DNA from: a virus
Virus record (IMG/VR): IMGVR_UViG_3300021420_000036
Location: 1 to 58,700 of that record
DNA length: 58,700 nucleotides
Reading direction: 5' to 3' (one strand)
Each line of letters begins with the position of its first letter. Position 1 is the first letter of the stretch. The notes under the pieces are model-generated. The model saw only the letters and a list, made by a program, of their open reading frames with translations. It was not told where the DNA came from and ran no database searches. Shown here in pieces: positions 14,111 to 22,666 of this stretch. A program made the position numbers and the translations under genes.

Positions 14111-14766
14111 GGGTTGTCCACTCCGGCGGCTAATTGTGCGCTCTTGTCCTCCTGGGTGAAGGACATGTCGGCTTTGTTGTTCGTGCGGAAGGCGCGCAGG
14201 TTGCCGCTGGCGGATGAGTAGGCGGAATTCACGCTTTGACCGGAGGGACCGAAGTTCATGATGTTGGTAGGCTGCACGCCGATGCTGCCGCCAACGGCGT
14301 AGGAGTCAATCGTGGCCCCGAGAAAAACGAATTCCCATTTGTATTGAGTTTTCTGGTGTTCGATCATCTCGCGGATGCGGTTGACGCCGAATTTCCGGCT
14401 GGCGTTTTCCTGACCGTCCGTCATCACGACGAACACGACTTTGGCGGGACGTTCGGACTCGGGCAGGTTCTTGAGCAAGCCGCCGGTTTCTTCGATGGTC
14501 TGTCCGATGGCGTCGTAGAGCGGGGTGTAGTCACCGGGCACGTAGGTTTCCTTGGTGAGTTTAGGGATGTTTTTGATGTCGGCTCCAACGGATTTGAATT
14601 CGATAGCGCTGGAATCGAACAGGACGAAGGTGAAGGTAGCTTTGCCGGGCACGGCCTGCTGTTCTTCGAGGAAGCGGTTGAAACCGCCGATGGTGTCGTC
14701 GCGCACGATGCTCATGGAACCGGAGCGGTCCAGGACGAGGGAGATGTGGGTGTAGTCAGTTTTCAT
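14107..14766 (-). CDS. VWA-domain protein with MIDAS motif
   Basis: 219 aa from MKTDYTHISLVLDRSGSMS. The MIDAS residues are D13-x-S15-x-S17, T81 in GDYTPLYDAI and D117 in VVMTDGQEN, all present, so metal-dependent ligand binding is expected. The domain fills most of the protein, with a Ser/Asn-rich C-terminus and no signal peptide. It is the first gene of a leftward operon behind a very structured leader (14778-14989). Phage VWA proteins of this length are known, but their targets are not. Confidence 0.85.
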   Translation of the reverse strand: MKTDYTHISLVLDRSGSMSIVRDDTIGGFNRFLEEQQAVPGKATFTFVLFDSSAIEFKSVGADIKNIPKLTKETYVPGDYTPLYDAIGQTIEETGGLLKNLPESERPAKVVFVVMTDGQENASRKFGVNRIREMIEHQKTQYKWEFVFLGATIDSYAVGGSIGVQPTNIMNFGPSGQSVNSAYSSASGNLRAFRTNNKADMSFTQEDKSAQLAAGVDNP

Positions 14767-14777
14767 GGTAGTAAACC

Positions 14778-14989
14778 CGCCGGGTGTAATGAGGGAGATG
14801 TATGGTAACCCCGCCGGCACAAGCCAGCCACCCGGCGAGAAAGCATGCACAGCGTGGTCACGGCGGAAGGCCATGAATCCGCTAAGATTGAAGGACCTAT
14901 CGCTACACGCTGCGCAAAGTGAAATCCTCCGGGGAGGTGTGATGAACACGTTTGTTGCGAGACAATGCCAGTGAAGGCACCCCGGAGGA
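14778..14989 (-). ncRNA. Structured 5' leader of the VWA operon (three folded domains)
   Basis: On the minus strand the leader folds into three blocks before the ATG at 14766. Domain A (14989-14925) has a 10-bp closing stem TCCTCCGGGG/CCCCGGAGGA and three perfect 4-bp arms (TGCC/GGCA, TTGT/ACAA, GTGT/ACAC), a cloverleaf. Domain B (14915-14847) has a 9-of-10-bp stem with an inner GCGGA/TCCGC hairpin. Domain C (14837-14778) has a 9-bp stem CGCCGGGTG/CACCCGGCG with an inner hairpin. The class is not recognised. Confidence 0.55.
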
Positions 14990-15018
14990 AAAATGTCAAA
15001 CGGATCATCACATCCCGG

Positions 15019-15047
15019 TGGTTAAGTCTGGACGGAAAAATTGTCAA
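15019..15047 (-). promoter_or_regulatory. Promoter of the VWA operon
   Basis: On the minus strand TTGACA (15047-15042), a 17-bp spacer ending CCAGACT, then TAACCA (15024-15019). Transcription would begin near 15012 and give a 245-nt leader. Confidence 0.65.
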
Positions 15048-15068
15048 CAAAAAATCGTAAAATATTTA

Positions 15069-15097
15069 TTGCAAAAAAACCGGGCAGGACTTAAGCC
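15069..15097 (+). promoter_or_regulatory. Rightward promoter of the glycan/structural region
   Basis: TTGCAA (15069-15074), a 17-bp spacer ending GGACT, then TAAGCC (15092-15097). It is divergent from the VWA promoter and carries the same GACT-TAA element. The 50 bp between the two promoters are AT-rich. Confidence 0.5.
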
Positions 15098-15170
15098 AAG
15101 ACTGTGATGAACGCGAGCCCCAAAGTCTGCCCCTTCCGCCGCGCAGTGCCGAGTGCGAGTTTGCTGCACT

Positions 15171-15857
15171 ATGGTACGACTCAAATCAAGAACGCAATGC
15201 CCGGTCAACGGGTTTCAATTCATCGATCCGGCGATTTCGGCGGACGCGCTGCAAACGTGGGATTTTGAAAGCATGGTGGCGCAAGTACAGAGCCGGCGAG
15301 CGGCGAACCCGAGGTTCGGGTTGACGACGGACGCGAACAGCATCCGACAGGAGGTGGACGCGCAGAACGCGCTGCGGATGCTCTCCATTCGCAACGCGGA
15401 GAGTTACGTGACGGTTGAGGGGGGCGCGTCCCCAAACCGGGTGGCCCCTCGCAGCCCAAGCTGGGCCGGTGCTGTGGGGGGCGTTAAGAAAATGGCAAGT
15501 GGCATGGGCGCGTTGAAGGACTGGCTAGGCTCGGGCGGGGTGCCCGTGGGGGCGGAAAAAGCCACGGGGCGAGCGGCGGTCTGCGTGGTGTGTCCGCAGA
15601 ACCAGCCGGGGGACATCCTGGCGATATTCACACAGCCGGTGGCCGAACGGATCAAGCAGCAACTGGCGATTAAACACGACATGAACCTGGTGACGCCTTA
15701 CGATGACAAATTGGAAGTGTGCGCGGCGTGTGCGTGTCCGCTCAAACTCAAGGTGCATACGCCGCTGGAGCATATTCTGGCGCATCTGCCGGCGGAGGTG
15801 CGGGCGAAACTGGACCCAAGTTGTTGGATCACAAAGGAAATGCAAAATGTAAAATGA
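15171..15857 (+). CDS. Conserved phage protein with cysteine motifs
   Basis: 228 aa from MVRLKSRTQCPVNGFQF. The C-terminal half has AAVCVVCPQNQPGD and VCAACACPLKLKVHTPLEHI, a C-x2-C and C-x2-C-x-C-P-L-K pattern likely to bind zinc. The pattern resembles a phage protein family near structural genes. It is the first gene after the rightward promoter. The start follows the plausible N-terminus rather than the longer frame at 15153. Confidence 0.7.
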   Translation: MVRLKSRTQCPVNGFQFIDPAISADALQTWDFESMVAQVQSRRAANPRFGLTTDANSIRQEVDAQNALRMLSIRNAESYVTVEGGASPNRVAPRSPSWAGAVGGVKKMASGMGALKDWLGSGGVPVGAEKATGRAAVCVVCPQNQPGDILAIFTQPVAERIKQQLAIKHDMNLVTPYDDKLEVCAACACPLKLKVHTPLEHILAHLPAEVRAKLDPSCWITKEMQNVK

Positions 15858-15860
15858 AGA

Positions 15861-16118
15861 ATGAAGAGTGCCGACGAACAAATCGCGGAGTTTATGAAGG
15901 AACGCAACGAGGCGTTGCTGTCGCTCGACGAATGGAAAATCCGTGGCTATTTAAAAAAGTGGAACGGAGATGTGGGACCGGCGCACCCGGAGGCGTTCTG
16001 GCGGGGAGTACATAAAGCCATCACCGCAATACCCGGACTACCGTTGGAAAGAAGGCTGGCCAGTAAGGCCTGGCTGGATTCGCACGGCTCGTCATCGCAC
16101 GACGACGGAGATTTGTGA
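15861..16118 (+). CDS. Small hypothetical protein
   Basis: 85 aa, helical N-terminus (ADEQIAEFMKERNEALLS) and PEAFWRGVHKAITAIPG in the middle. The stop overlaps the GT9 start by 4 nt. No function is recognised. Confidence 0.7.
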   Translation: MKSADEQIAEFMKERNEALLSLDEWKIRGYLKKWNGDVGPAHPEAFWRGVHKAITAIPGLPLERRLASKAWLDSHGSSSHDDGDL

Positions 16119-17065
16119 AACCACACTGCTGGATGACACCCGAGGAGCAACCGCCGTGTTTTATCATACTGGGCCGGTATGGGGACATCATCCAGTTATT
16201 GCCGGCGTTTCAGGCGGTGTGGGACCGCACCGGGTTGAAACCGATTGTGTTGACGAGCACGGAATACCAGACGGTGCTGGAGGGGGTGAGTTACGTGCAG
16301 CCGCGCGCGGTGCATTGGAACTGGTGGGAAGGGGTGCCGGCGGCGAGGCAACTGGCGGCGGAACAATTCGGCGGGGGGATCGTGTGCCAGTGGTGGGCGG
16401 ATGAACCGTTCAAGTGGCAGAAGCAGGCTTACGCGCAGTTGCTGGGTGATTGCAGCGTGGTGTTGCAGAGCCACGGGCGCGAGTGGGGCGTGGACATCGG
16501 CGTGGTGCCGAACTACGGGACGAGCATGTGGACGCGCGCGGGATTCACGCCGGAGGAAATGAAAGGCCTGCCCCTCGTGTTCGACCGCCGGGACGCGCAT
16601 CGTGAGGCGCTGCTCGTGCGGCACAACACGCACCCGAACCCCGCGATGCGCAGGCCGATGTTGCTGGTGAATTTCAGCGGGGTGAGCAGCCCGTTCGCGC
16701 CGGTGCCGGAGGTGATGCGGGTGGTGGACGAATTCAAGGGCCGGTTCAACGTGGTGGACCTGGGCAAGGTGCGGGCGCAGCGGATTTATGATTTACTGGG
16801 GTTGATGGACGCGGCGGTGGGAATGATCACCACCGACACGGCGACGCTGCATCTGGCGGCGACGGGGAACATTGATTACGTGGGTTACACGGTGGACGGA
16901 TGGACGAGCAGCGTGCCGAAGGGACGTTGCGTGGTGGAAATCAAATACAGCCAGGCGCTGGACCGGCTTGGTGAGTTGCGACCGGTTTTAAATAAGTGGT
17001 CCAACGCGGAGCAGCCACGTCAGGAAGTGGGCGCGGGCGGTGGAGGAGGAGTGATGCAGGTTTAA
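16115..17065 (+). CDS. GT9-like glycosyltransferase (heptosyltransferase-type GT-B)
   Basis: 316 aa. CFIILGRYGDIIQLLPAFQAV near the N-terminus is the first nucleotide-binding strand typical of glycosyltransferase family 9. GMITTDTATLHLAA (about 230-250) matches the C-terminal donor-side motif of the fold. The protein probably transfers a sugar from an activated donor to a surface glycan or virion protein. It opens a run of sugar-related genes. The TAA stop is followed directly by a dispersed CCGCAAAGAACGC repeat. Confidence 0.7.
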   Translation: MKPHCWMTPEEQPPCFIILGRYGDIIQLLPAFQAVWDRTGLKPIVLTSTEYQTVLEGVSYVQPRAVHWNWWEGVPAARQLAAEQFGGGIVCQWWADEPFKWQKQAYAQLLGDCSVVLQSHGREWGVDIGVVPNYGTSMWTRAGFTPEEMKGLPLVFDRRDAHREALLVRHNTHPNPAMRRPMLLVNFSGVSSPFAPVPEVMRVVDEFKGRFNVVDLGKVRAQRIYDLLGLMDAAVGMITTDTATLHLAATGNIDYVGYTVDGWTSSVPKGRCVVEIKYSQALDRLGELRPVLNKWSNAEQPRQEVGAGGGGGVMQV

Positions 17066-17092
17066 CCGCAAAGAACGCAGACAACACAAAGA
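17063..17092. repeat. Dispersed repeat family B (TAACCGCAAAGAACGC), copy 1
   Basis: TAACCGCAAAGAACGCAGAC starts exactly at the TAA stop of the GT9-like gene. Other copies begin at 25317, 42352, 45753 and 57268. Confidence 0.8.
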
Positions 17093-17096
17093 TTTT

Positions 17097-17357
17097 ATGA
17101 CAAAACTTGAAGCGTTCAAAGAAGCCGCTCGACGTAGCGTGGATTCGCCAGAGGAAGTAGAGCGGCGGTTTAAAAATGTGATTCTGGTTGGTGCCTTACC
17201 GCCAGATGCGAATGACGAAATTCCACCTGGAGAGGAGGAGGCGTTTATCATACATCATTTTCAAATGGTAACGGCGATGAAAGCAAATCCAATGCTTGCA
17301 CACATTGCCGTGCTGGAGGGACAGGAAATCATTCGAGAACGAGCGAAAAAAAACTGA
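17097..17357 (+). CDS. Small hypothetical protein
   Basis: 86 aa, acidic, helical, no recognised domain (LEAFKEAARRSVDSPEEVER). It starts 5 bases after a dispersed repeat and abuts the next gene with a one-base overlap. Confidence 0.65.
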   Translation: MTKLEAFKEAARRSVDSPEEVERRFKNVILVGALPPDANDEIPPGEEEAFIIHHFQMVTAMKANPMLAHIAVLEGQEIIRERAKKN

Positions 17358-18028
17358 TGATTTATCATTTTTTCACTTCGTATTCGCCCTCGGACCCGGA
17401 CACGGCGCGACGGCATCGCATCGCACAAATGACGTGGCCGCGTCAACCGTGGCAGGAGCGACCGATTGAGGACAGGAACCTGCCCCGGCTGTGGCGCGAA
17501 CGCGGCAGGAGTTACCCGTACGTTATTGATTTGTTTGACGCCGGCTGCGCGTTGCTGCCGGACGACGCGATTATGGTGTTCACGAACACGGACATTCTCG
17601 TGCGCGGGGACGCGTGCCTGGTGATTGCGGAGGCGCTGCAAGGTTGCGACGCGTGCTATGCGTTCCGCCGCGATTTTCATCATCGGTTCGACACGCCGAT
17701 ACCGGACAAGGATTTTGAGAAGGGGCTGGACTACGCGGGCAGCGACCTCGCGGCGTTTCGCGTCGGCTGGTGGCGGGACAACCGGAAGGAAATGCCGGAC
17801 ATGATTATTGGGTTTGAGGCGTGGGACACCGTCCTGCGGACGTTGATCGAGGAGACGAACCCTGGCGTGCAGCCGTTGCGGGACATCATCTGCCACGAGC
17901 GTCACGGGAGTTACTGGGAAAACCCGGCGCATCGTTATAAACTGGCGAGCCAGAACCATAACCTCGGTCTGGCGAAAGCGTTTTTGATGGAACGCGGGCT
18001 GACGCCGGGAAACTATTGCATAAGGTAA
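17357..18028 (+). CDS. GT-A-like glycosyltransferase domain protein
   Basis: 223 aa. IMVFTNTDILVRGDACLV resembles the D-x-D-type nucleotide-sugar segment of phage GT-A-like proteins, followed by CDACYAFRRDFHH and GSDLAAFRVGWW. Its neighbours are three other glycan enzymes. Family assignment is by pattern only; the acceptor is unknown. Confidence 0.55.
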   Translation: MIYHFFTSYSPSDPDTARRHRIAQMTWPRQPWQERPIEDRNLPRLWRERGRSYPYVIDLFDAGCALLPDDAIMVFTNTDILVRGDACLVIAEALQGCDACYAFRRDFHHRFDTPIPDKDFEKGLDYAGSDLAAFRVGWWRDNRKEMPDMIIGFEAWDTVLRTLIEETNPGVQPLRDIICHERHGSYWENPAHRYKLASQNHNLGLAKAFLMERGLTPGNYCIR

Positions 18029-18056
18029 CCACAGATAGACACGGATAAACACGGAT
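18026..18056. repeat. Dispersed repeat family C (CCACGGATAAACAC), copy 1
   Basis: TAACCACAGATAGACACGG continues GATAAACACGGAT. It starts at the TAA stop of the previous gene and ends just before the next ATG. Related copies lie at 22891, 26824 and 39560. Confidence 0.8.
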
Positions 18057-18389
18057 ATGAACCACCAAGAAGAGATTGAAGAGACGCTTAGGGAGATACA
18101 AGGTTATATCGACTGGAACATCGCCTTCGTTAAAAAAGTGCAGCGCCGCAGGGAAATACTGGCGGTACTCAATGTTGTTGCGCAAATGTCCAGCGCGATG
18201 TGGAATTTCTACCACTTTCATTATGTGAAGGCTTTGATTGACGTGGCGTGCGCGATGGGCATGTCGTGTTTTTCGTTTTGGATATTGGGATTGAGCATCA
18301 AAATGGCGCGCGCGCGCAAACGCGAACTGGCGGAATTGAAAATGCGCGGTCAGCAGATTTTGGAAAACTGGAGAGGTTACCGTAATTGA
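18057..18389 (+). CDS. Membrane protein with two helices
   Basis: 110 aa. A charged helical N-terminus precedes hydrophobic segments near YVKALIDVACAMGMSCF and FWILGLSI, then a basic tail. It lies between glycosyltransferase genes and may act as a membrane partner. Weakly characterised. Confidence 0.6.
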   Translation: MNHQEEIEETLREIQGYIDWNIAFVKKVQRRREILAVLNVVAQMSSAMWNFYHFHYVKALIDVACAMGMSCFSFWILGLSIKMARARKRELAELKMRGQQILENWRGYRN

Positions 18390-19315
18390 AAACGATTTTA
18401 TTCTGCAACACGAAGCAGCCGCAGTGCGGAGTTTACCAGTACGGACTGCACCTGGCGACGGCGCTGGAGTTTTCCAAGAAATATAATGCAGTGTATCTGG
18501 AGCCGGTGGATGAAGGGGAGATGTGCCAGCACCTTCGCAAGCACAACGCGGTGGCGGTGTTTTATAACTGGCACCCGGACCAGGGCGGTTGGATGAGGGG
18601 CGCGCCGTTCGACCTTGCCGGAATAAAACAGTTTCTGATTTATCACGATTGGGAGGCGCACCCGGAGAAGTGGGACGGGGTGTTGATCAGTGATCCGACC
18701 AAGGCCACCGGCGGAGGATGGTTTCCCATTCCGCGACCGCTGCCGGTGTGGCAACCGATTGAGGCCGCGCCGGTGAATTACGATTGCCCGACGCTGGGGG
18801 TGCATGGGTTCGGCGGCGCGAGCGCGGACTGGCTGGTGACGCGGGCGATGGACGAATATGACAACGCGGTGCTGCGGCTGCACCTGCCGTGGGCGCATTA
18901 CGGCGACGCCGCCGGGGTGGAGGCGCGGAAGATGGCGGACCTGTGCCGGGAGCATGTGAAGCGCAAGCCGAGCATCGAACTGCAAATCAGCCACCACTGG
19001 ATGAGTGTGCCGCGATTGCTGCACTGGCTTTCCCTCAACGACATGAACGTTTATTTGCGGGACCCGGCGGCGCACTGGCATGGCGTCTCCAGCGCCCTGG
19101 ACTCCGCGCTGGTGGTTCGGCGTCCGCTGGCCATCAATAAATGCCAGGGGTTTCGACATGTCCATGGCACGATCCCGAGCGTGTGCGTGGAGGACCGCTC
19201 GTTGAAGGAGATTTTAAAAACCGGCATTGAGCCGTTGAAACCGTTGTACGCGGCGAACAGCCGGGAGGCGTTGGTGAGCCGGGTTGAACAAATATTGCAG
19301 GAGAAAGGAGTTTGA
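18386..19315 (+). CDS. GT-B-like glycosyltransferase, paralogue 1
   Basis: 309 aa with TTG start overlapping the previous stop (TTGA). It begins MKTILFCNTKQPQCGVYQYG and carries YNWHPDQGGWMRGAPFD, HGVSSALDSALVVRRPL and PSVCVEDRSLKEIL. All three blocks recur in the gene at 20062, so the two are paralogues. The fold resembles glycogen-synthase-type GT-B enzymes, though no family number is assigned. It is likely used to decorate surface glycan or virion proteins. Confidence 0.6.
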   Translation: MKTILFCNTKQPQCGVYQYGLHLATALEFSKKYNAVYLEPVDEGEMCQHLRKHNAVAVFYNWHPDQGGWMRGAPFDLAGIKQFLIYHDWEAHPEKWDGVLISDPTKATGGGWFPIPRPLPVWQPIEAAPVNYDCPTLGVHGFGGASADWLVTRAMDEYDNAVLRLHLPWAHYGDAAGVEARKMADLCREHVKRKPSIELQISHHWMSVPRLLHWLSLNDMNVYLRDPAAHWHGVSSALDSALVVRRPLAINKCQGFRHVHGTIPSVCVEDRSLKEILKTGIEPLKPLYAANSREALVSRVEQILQEKGV

Positions 19316-19318
19316 TAT

Positions 19319-19344
19319 GCCACGAACTTACGTTTGTAGCTACG
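19319..19344. repeat. Dispersed repeat family A, copy 3
   Basis: GCCACGAACTTACGTTTG followed by TAGCTAC, intergenic between paralogue 1 and the next gene. Confidence 0.7.
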
Positions 19345-19351
19345 AGTAGCC

Positions 19352-19579
19352 ATGGGCATTGAAACCAAAACGCTGGGGGTGTTGATCGACGAACTCAACA
19401 CCACGAACATGAAGATTTTTCAGAACCTGGAGGTATTGGACCACATGGCCAACCCGGAGGCCGGGGCGTTGTTCAAGAAAACGCAGACGTTGAACCGGCG
19501 GCGGAGCGAATTGATCCAGGCGATTGACCGGAAGTTTGGGGAGGGGGACGTAACCATAACCGATAAAACCTACAGGTGA
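19352..19579 (+). CDS. DUF4254-like small protein
   Basis: 75 aa. TLGVLIDELNTTNMKIFQN and KKTQTLNRRRSELIQAIDRK match the helical DUF4254 pattern (two helices with N-T-N and N-x-R-R-x-x-L-I). DUF4254 proteins often sit beside glycan genes in bacteria, which fits the context. Confidence 0.6.
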   Translation: MGIETKTLGVLIDELNTTNMKIFQNLEVLDHMANPEAGALFKKTQTLNRRRSELIQAIDRKFGEGDVTITDKTYR

Positions 19580-19582
19580 ACC

Positions 19583-19801
19583 ATGACATCACGAGAACTG
19601 GCGGATGCAATTGACGCGTTGATTGTATTGCGCATTGGCGAATCACTCATGACCGACAACACACCCGAGCGCGTGTCAGCGGCGCTGCTGGAACAAATCG
19701 AAGTTCAAAAACGCACCATTGCCGATGCGTTCAAACGGTTGGATCATACCGGCGGGATGTATGTGGTGGGCAAGGACGCGTGTGGCAAAGAGCAAACGTA
19801 G
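19583..19801 (+). CDS. Small hypothetical protein
   Basis: 72 aa, helical, no recognised domain. It starts four bases after the DUF4254-like gene. Confidence 0.55.
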   Translation: MTSRELADAIDALIVLRIGESLMTDNTPERVSAALLEQIEVQKRTIADAFKRLDHTGGMYVVGKDACGKEQT

Positions 19802-19813
19802 TCTGGACGAAAT

Positions 19814-20065
19814 ATGAGCCGGAAGCAATTTGACGACGAATGCCAGGGATGCCGGCCCGTGATCCTTGACCGCAAAACCATGGAACCGTTCCCGGACGAC
19901 TCGGTGCCGATGCAGGCGGTGAACGCGGTGTGGAGCACCACGACCAAGGACCAGCGCGAGGCGTTCCACCGGTTCACCTGCCTGAATTCGCGGGACCCCG
20001 GTGACGTGGGGGTGATGCAAACCCTCACCCGGATGTTTGAACAGGAAATACGAGACCGGTCATGA
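19814..20065 (+). CDS. Conserved phage protein
   Basis: 83 aa. FDDECQGCRPVILDRKTME, then PMQAVNAVWSTTTKDQREAF, then HRFTCLNSRDPGDV resembles a phage protein family of unknown function (C-x-G-C ... F-H-R-x-T-C-x-N-S-R-D-P). Its stop overlaps the next GT gene by 4 nt. Confidence 0.7.
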   Translation: MSRKQFDDECQGCRPVILDRKTMEPFPDDSVPMQAVNAVWSTTTKDQREAFHRFTCLNSRDPGDVGVMQTLTRMFEQEIRDRS

Positions 20066-21033
20066 AAACGATTCTGATAGTCAACACGCGGGAGAAGGAG
20101 TGCGCGGTGTGGCAGTATGGACAAAATCTGTTTCACGCGCTGGTGTCCAAAGAGTTGTTTGAATCAAGCCAGTTTCATTTTCATTATTGCGAGCCAAAGG
20201 ACGATTCAGACTTGCTGTGGGTTGCGACTAAAGTTGTGCCCGACGCCATCATTTACAACTGGCATCCGAACCAGGGCGGGTTTTTGAAAGACGCGCCGTT
20301 TGACGTGGGCAGGGTGGTTAAGAATTTGTGCGTGTTTCATGAGATGGGCTGGGAACGGGAGGAGAAGTTTGACGCGGTGTTGTTCAGCGCGCACCCAACA
20401 TCCGTGGGGTGGCCGGACGATTGCAAAATCTGGCACCGGGTCCCGCTGCTGCTGCCGCAGGCGGATTTTTTACCGAAGCCGGATGCCAAGCATGACCCGG
20501 CGTGCCCATGGATTGGGGTGAACGGCTACGGCGGGGCACACGCGAACCTGGCGATGGAACAAATTGTAAAGGAATTTGACCACGCGAACGTATGCCTCCA
20601 CCTGCCTCCGGCGCATTATGGCGACGCGGACGGACGGTATGCACGGATTTTTGCGGAGAAATGCCGGGACCTGGCCAAAGACAAACCGGGAATCCTGGTT
20701 CATGCGCGTCATGATTGGATGGACCAGGACGACTTGTTGACGATGCTCTCACTCAACGACCTCAATCTTTATCTTCGCCCTACGCAAGTAGCGTGGCACG
20801 GGGTGAGCGCGGCGATGTGCGCGGCGCTGGCGGTGAAACGGCCCATGTCCACGAACCGCAATCCGAGTTTCCGGCATTTGTGGGATTGCCAGCCGAGCGT
20901 GTGCGTGGAGGACCGGTCGTTGAAGGAGATTCTGGCGACGGGGACGAAACCGTTGGAGCCGGTTTGGGAACAGAACAGTACGGAGAAGTTTGTGGCCAGA
21001 ATTGAAGAAATACTCGGAGAGTTAGGAGTGTAG
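20062..21033 (+). CDS. GT-B-like glycosyltransferase, paralogue 2
   Basis: 323 aa. It shares YNWHPNQGGFLKDAPFD, WHGVSAAMCAALAVKRPM, FRHLWDCQPSVCVED and RSLKEIL with the gene at 18386. Such a tandem pair could build a disaccharide or serve two acceptors. It overlaps the preceding small gene by 4 nt. Specificity cannot be read from the sequence. Confidence 0.6.
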   Translation: MKTILIVNTREKECAVWQYGQNLFHALVSKELFESSQFHFHYCEPKDDSDLLWVATKVVPDAIIYNWHPNQGGFLKDAPFDVGRVVKNLCVFHEMGWEREEKFDAVLFSAHPTSVGWPDDCKIWHRVPLLLPQADFLPKPDAKHDPACPWIGVNGYGGAHANLAMEQIVKEFDHANVCLHLPPAHYGDADGRYARIFAEKCRDLAKDKPGILVHARHDWMDQDDLLTMLSLNDLNLYLRPTQVAWHGVSAAMCAALAVKRPMSTNRNPSFRHLWDCQPSVCVEDRSLKEILATGTKPLEPVWEQNSTEKFVARIEEILGELGV

Positions 21034-21076
21034 AGTGCAGAATGCAAAATGGGGAACGAGTGTGGTAGGTTCGAGA

Positions 21077-22363
21077 ATGAATGTGCAAGAAATCAAGGCG
21101 TGCCGGATATGTGGCGGTGAGAGACTGGCGCTGGTGGCGAGCCTCGGGGAGCAGTGCGTGAGCGGGGCGTTTCTGGCGTGCAAGTCGGTGACGCCCGAGG
21201 TGCCGCTGGTGGTGGTGCGGTGTCAGCGGTGCGGGCTGGTACAGTTGCAGCACAGCGTGCCGCCGGAACTGATGTATAAAAAATACTGGTATCGCAGCGG
21301 GGTGAACCAGACGATGCGCGAGCACTTGAAAGGTATCGTGGAGGAGGCGAAGGCGCGGGTGAAACTGGAGGCGCGGGACATGGTGCTGGACATTGGGTGC
21401 AATGACGGGACGTTGCTGGAGGCGTACGGGGTGACTCCGGGGCCGTATGACACGATCCAGATGATGGGGATGGACCCGGCGGCGAACATGATTGAACTGG
21501 CGCTGGCCAAGGGACTGCCGGTGGTGTGCGATTTTTTCAGCGCGGAACGCTATTACTCGATGATGAACAAAAACCAGAAGCCAAAGATCATCACGAGCAT
21601 CGCCATGTTTTACGATTTGGAGGACCCGAACCGGTTTGTGGCGGACATCAAGGAGATTTTGCACCCGGAGGGGATTTGGGTGCTGGAGATGAGTTACCTG
21701 CCGACGATGCTGGAGAGGAATAGTTTTGACACGATTTGCCACGAGCATTTGGAATATTATCATCTGGAGCCGCTGGAGGAAATGTTGCTGACAAACGACC
21801 TGGAACTGGTGGACGTGAGTTTGAACGACATGAACGGCGGGAGTTTTCGCGTCACCGTGATGCACGATGACCGGCTGTCCGAAGATGCCGAAGGTCAGGA
21901 ACGATTGCAGCAAATGCGCGCGGACGAGATGATGCTGGGGCTCGACAGTGACGGGCCGTACATGAATTTCCGGCGGAACATTGAGAAGGTCAAATGCGAC
22001 GTGCAGTTGTTTTTGAAGAGCGCGAAGGAGGCCGGGAAGGTGGTGCATGGTTACGGGGCGAGCACGAAGGGCAATACGATTTTGCAGTTTTGCGCAGTGA
22101 CGCAGGACCTGCTGCCGGTGATTGCCGACCGGAACGAAAGCAAATGGGGACACTTCACGGTGGGGACGAACATCCCGATTATATCCGAGGCCGAGAGCCG
22201 CGCGGCCAAGCCGGATTATTACTTTGTTTTGCCGTGGCATTTCATGGCGGAATTCCGAATGCGGGAGACGGAGTTTTTGGCGCGTGGTGGGAGGTTTGTG
22301 CTGCCGCTGCCCATGCTGGCGATTGATCCAGGGCCAACTTGGACGAAGTGCATTGCGAGTTGA
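21077..22363 (+). CDS. SAM-dependent C-methyltransferase, sugar-modifying type
   Basis: 428 aa from MNVQEIK. It has an N-terminal zinc module (CRICGGERLALV ... CQRCGLVQLQH), a SAM-binding domain with VLDIGCNDGTLLEAYG, and a C-terminal domain with GYGASTKGNTILQFC. This three-part layout is that of NDP-sugar C-methyltransferases (TylCIII/NovU type, Methyltransf_13/23/14). It probably methylates a deoxysugar used by the neighbouring glycosyltransferases. The start at 21077 avoids a 5' stretch that reads as leader. Confidence 0.85.
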   Translation: MNVQEIKACRICGGERLALVASLGEQCVSGAFLACKSVTPEVPLVVVRCQRCGLVQLQHSVPPELMYKKYWYRSGVNQTMREHLKGIVEEAKARVKLEARDMVLDIGCNDGTLLEAYGVTPGPYDTIQMMGMDPAANMIELALAKGLPVVCDFFSAERYYSMMNKNQKPKIITSIAMFYDLEDPNRFVADIKEILHPEGIWVLEMSYLPTMLERNSFDTICHEHLEYYHLEPLEEMLLTNDLELVDVSLNDMNGGSFRVTVMHDDRLSEDAEGQERLQQMRADEMMLGLDSDGPYMNFRRNIEKVKCDVQLFLKSAKEAGKVVHGYGASTKGNTILQFCAVTQDLLPVIADRNESKWGHFTVGTNIPIISEAESRAAKPDYYFVLPWHFMAEFRMRETEFLARGGRFVLPLPMLAIDPGPTWTKCIAS

Positions 22364-22394
22364 CAATACCCGACACGGTTGATTTATTACGACC

Positions 22395-22664
22395 GTGAGC
22401 ACGCGAGACCAAGCAGAGCCTGGACCCAACCCAAAAAACCGGGACATCATGCGGGAACGGATTGCGCCGGGAATCTGGCGGGACGCGAACGGGGACATCC
22501 ACTGGAGCATCACGGAATTGCTGGAGATGGTGGACCTGCCGGACACGCCGGAGCACCGGGCCAAGGTGGAAAAAATGCTGGAGGACCTGATGCGCCGGGA
22601 AAAACCGGACGTGAAGATCATCAAACGACCGCACCCGCCGGAAGGCTGGAACGGTAAACAATAA
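22395..22664 (+). CDS. Small conserved phage protein
   Basis: 89 aa with GTG start (an ATG at 22449 would give 71 aa). PGIWRDANGDIHWSITELLE, then VDLPDTPEHRAKVEKML, resembles a short protein found before portal genes in some phages. The function is unknown. Confidence 0.65.
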   Translation: MSTRDQAEPGPNPKNRDIMRERIAPGIWRDANGDIHWSITELLEMVDLPDTPEHRAKVEKMLEDLMRREKPDVKIIKRPHPPEGWNGKQ

Positions 22665-22666
22665 AT

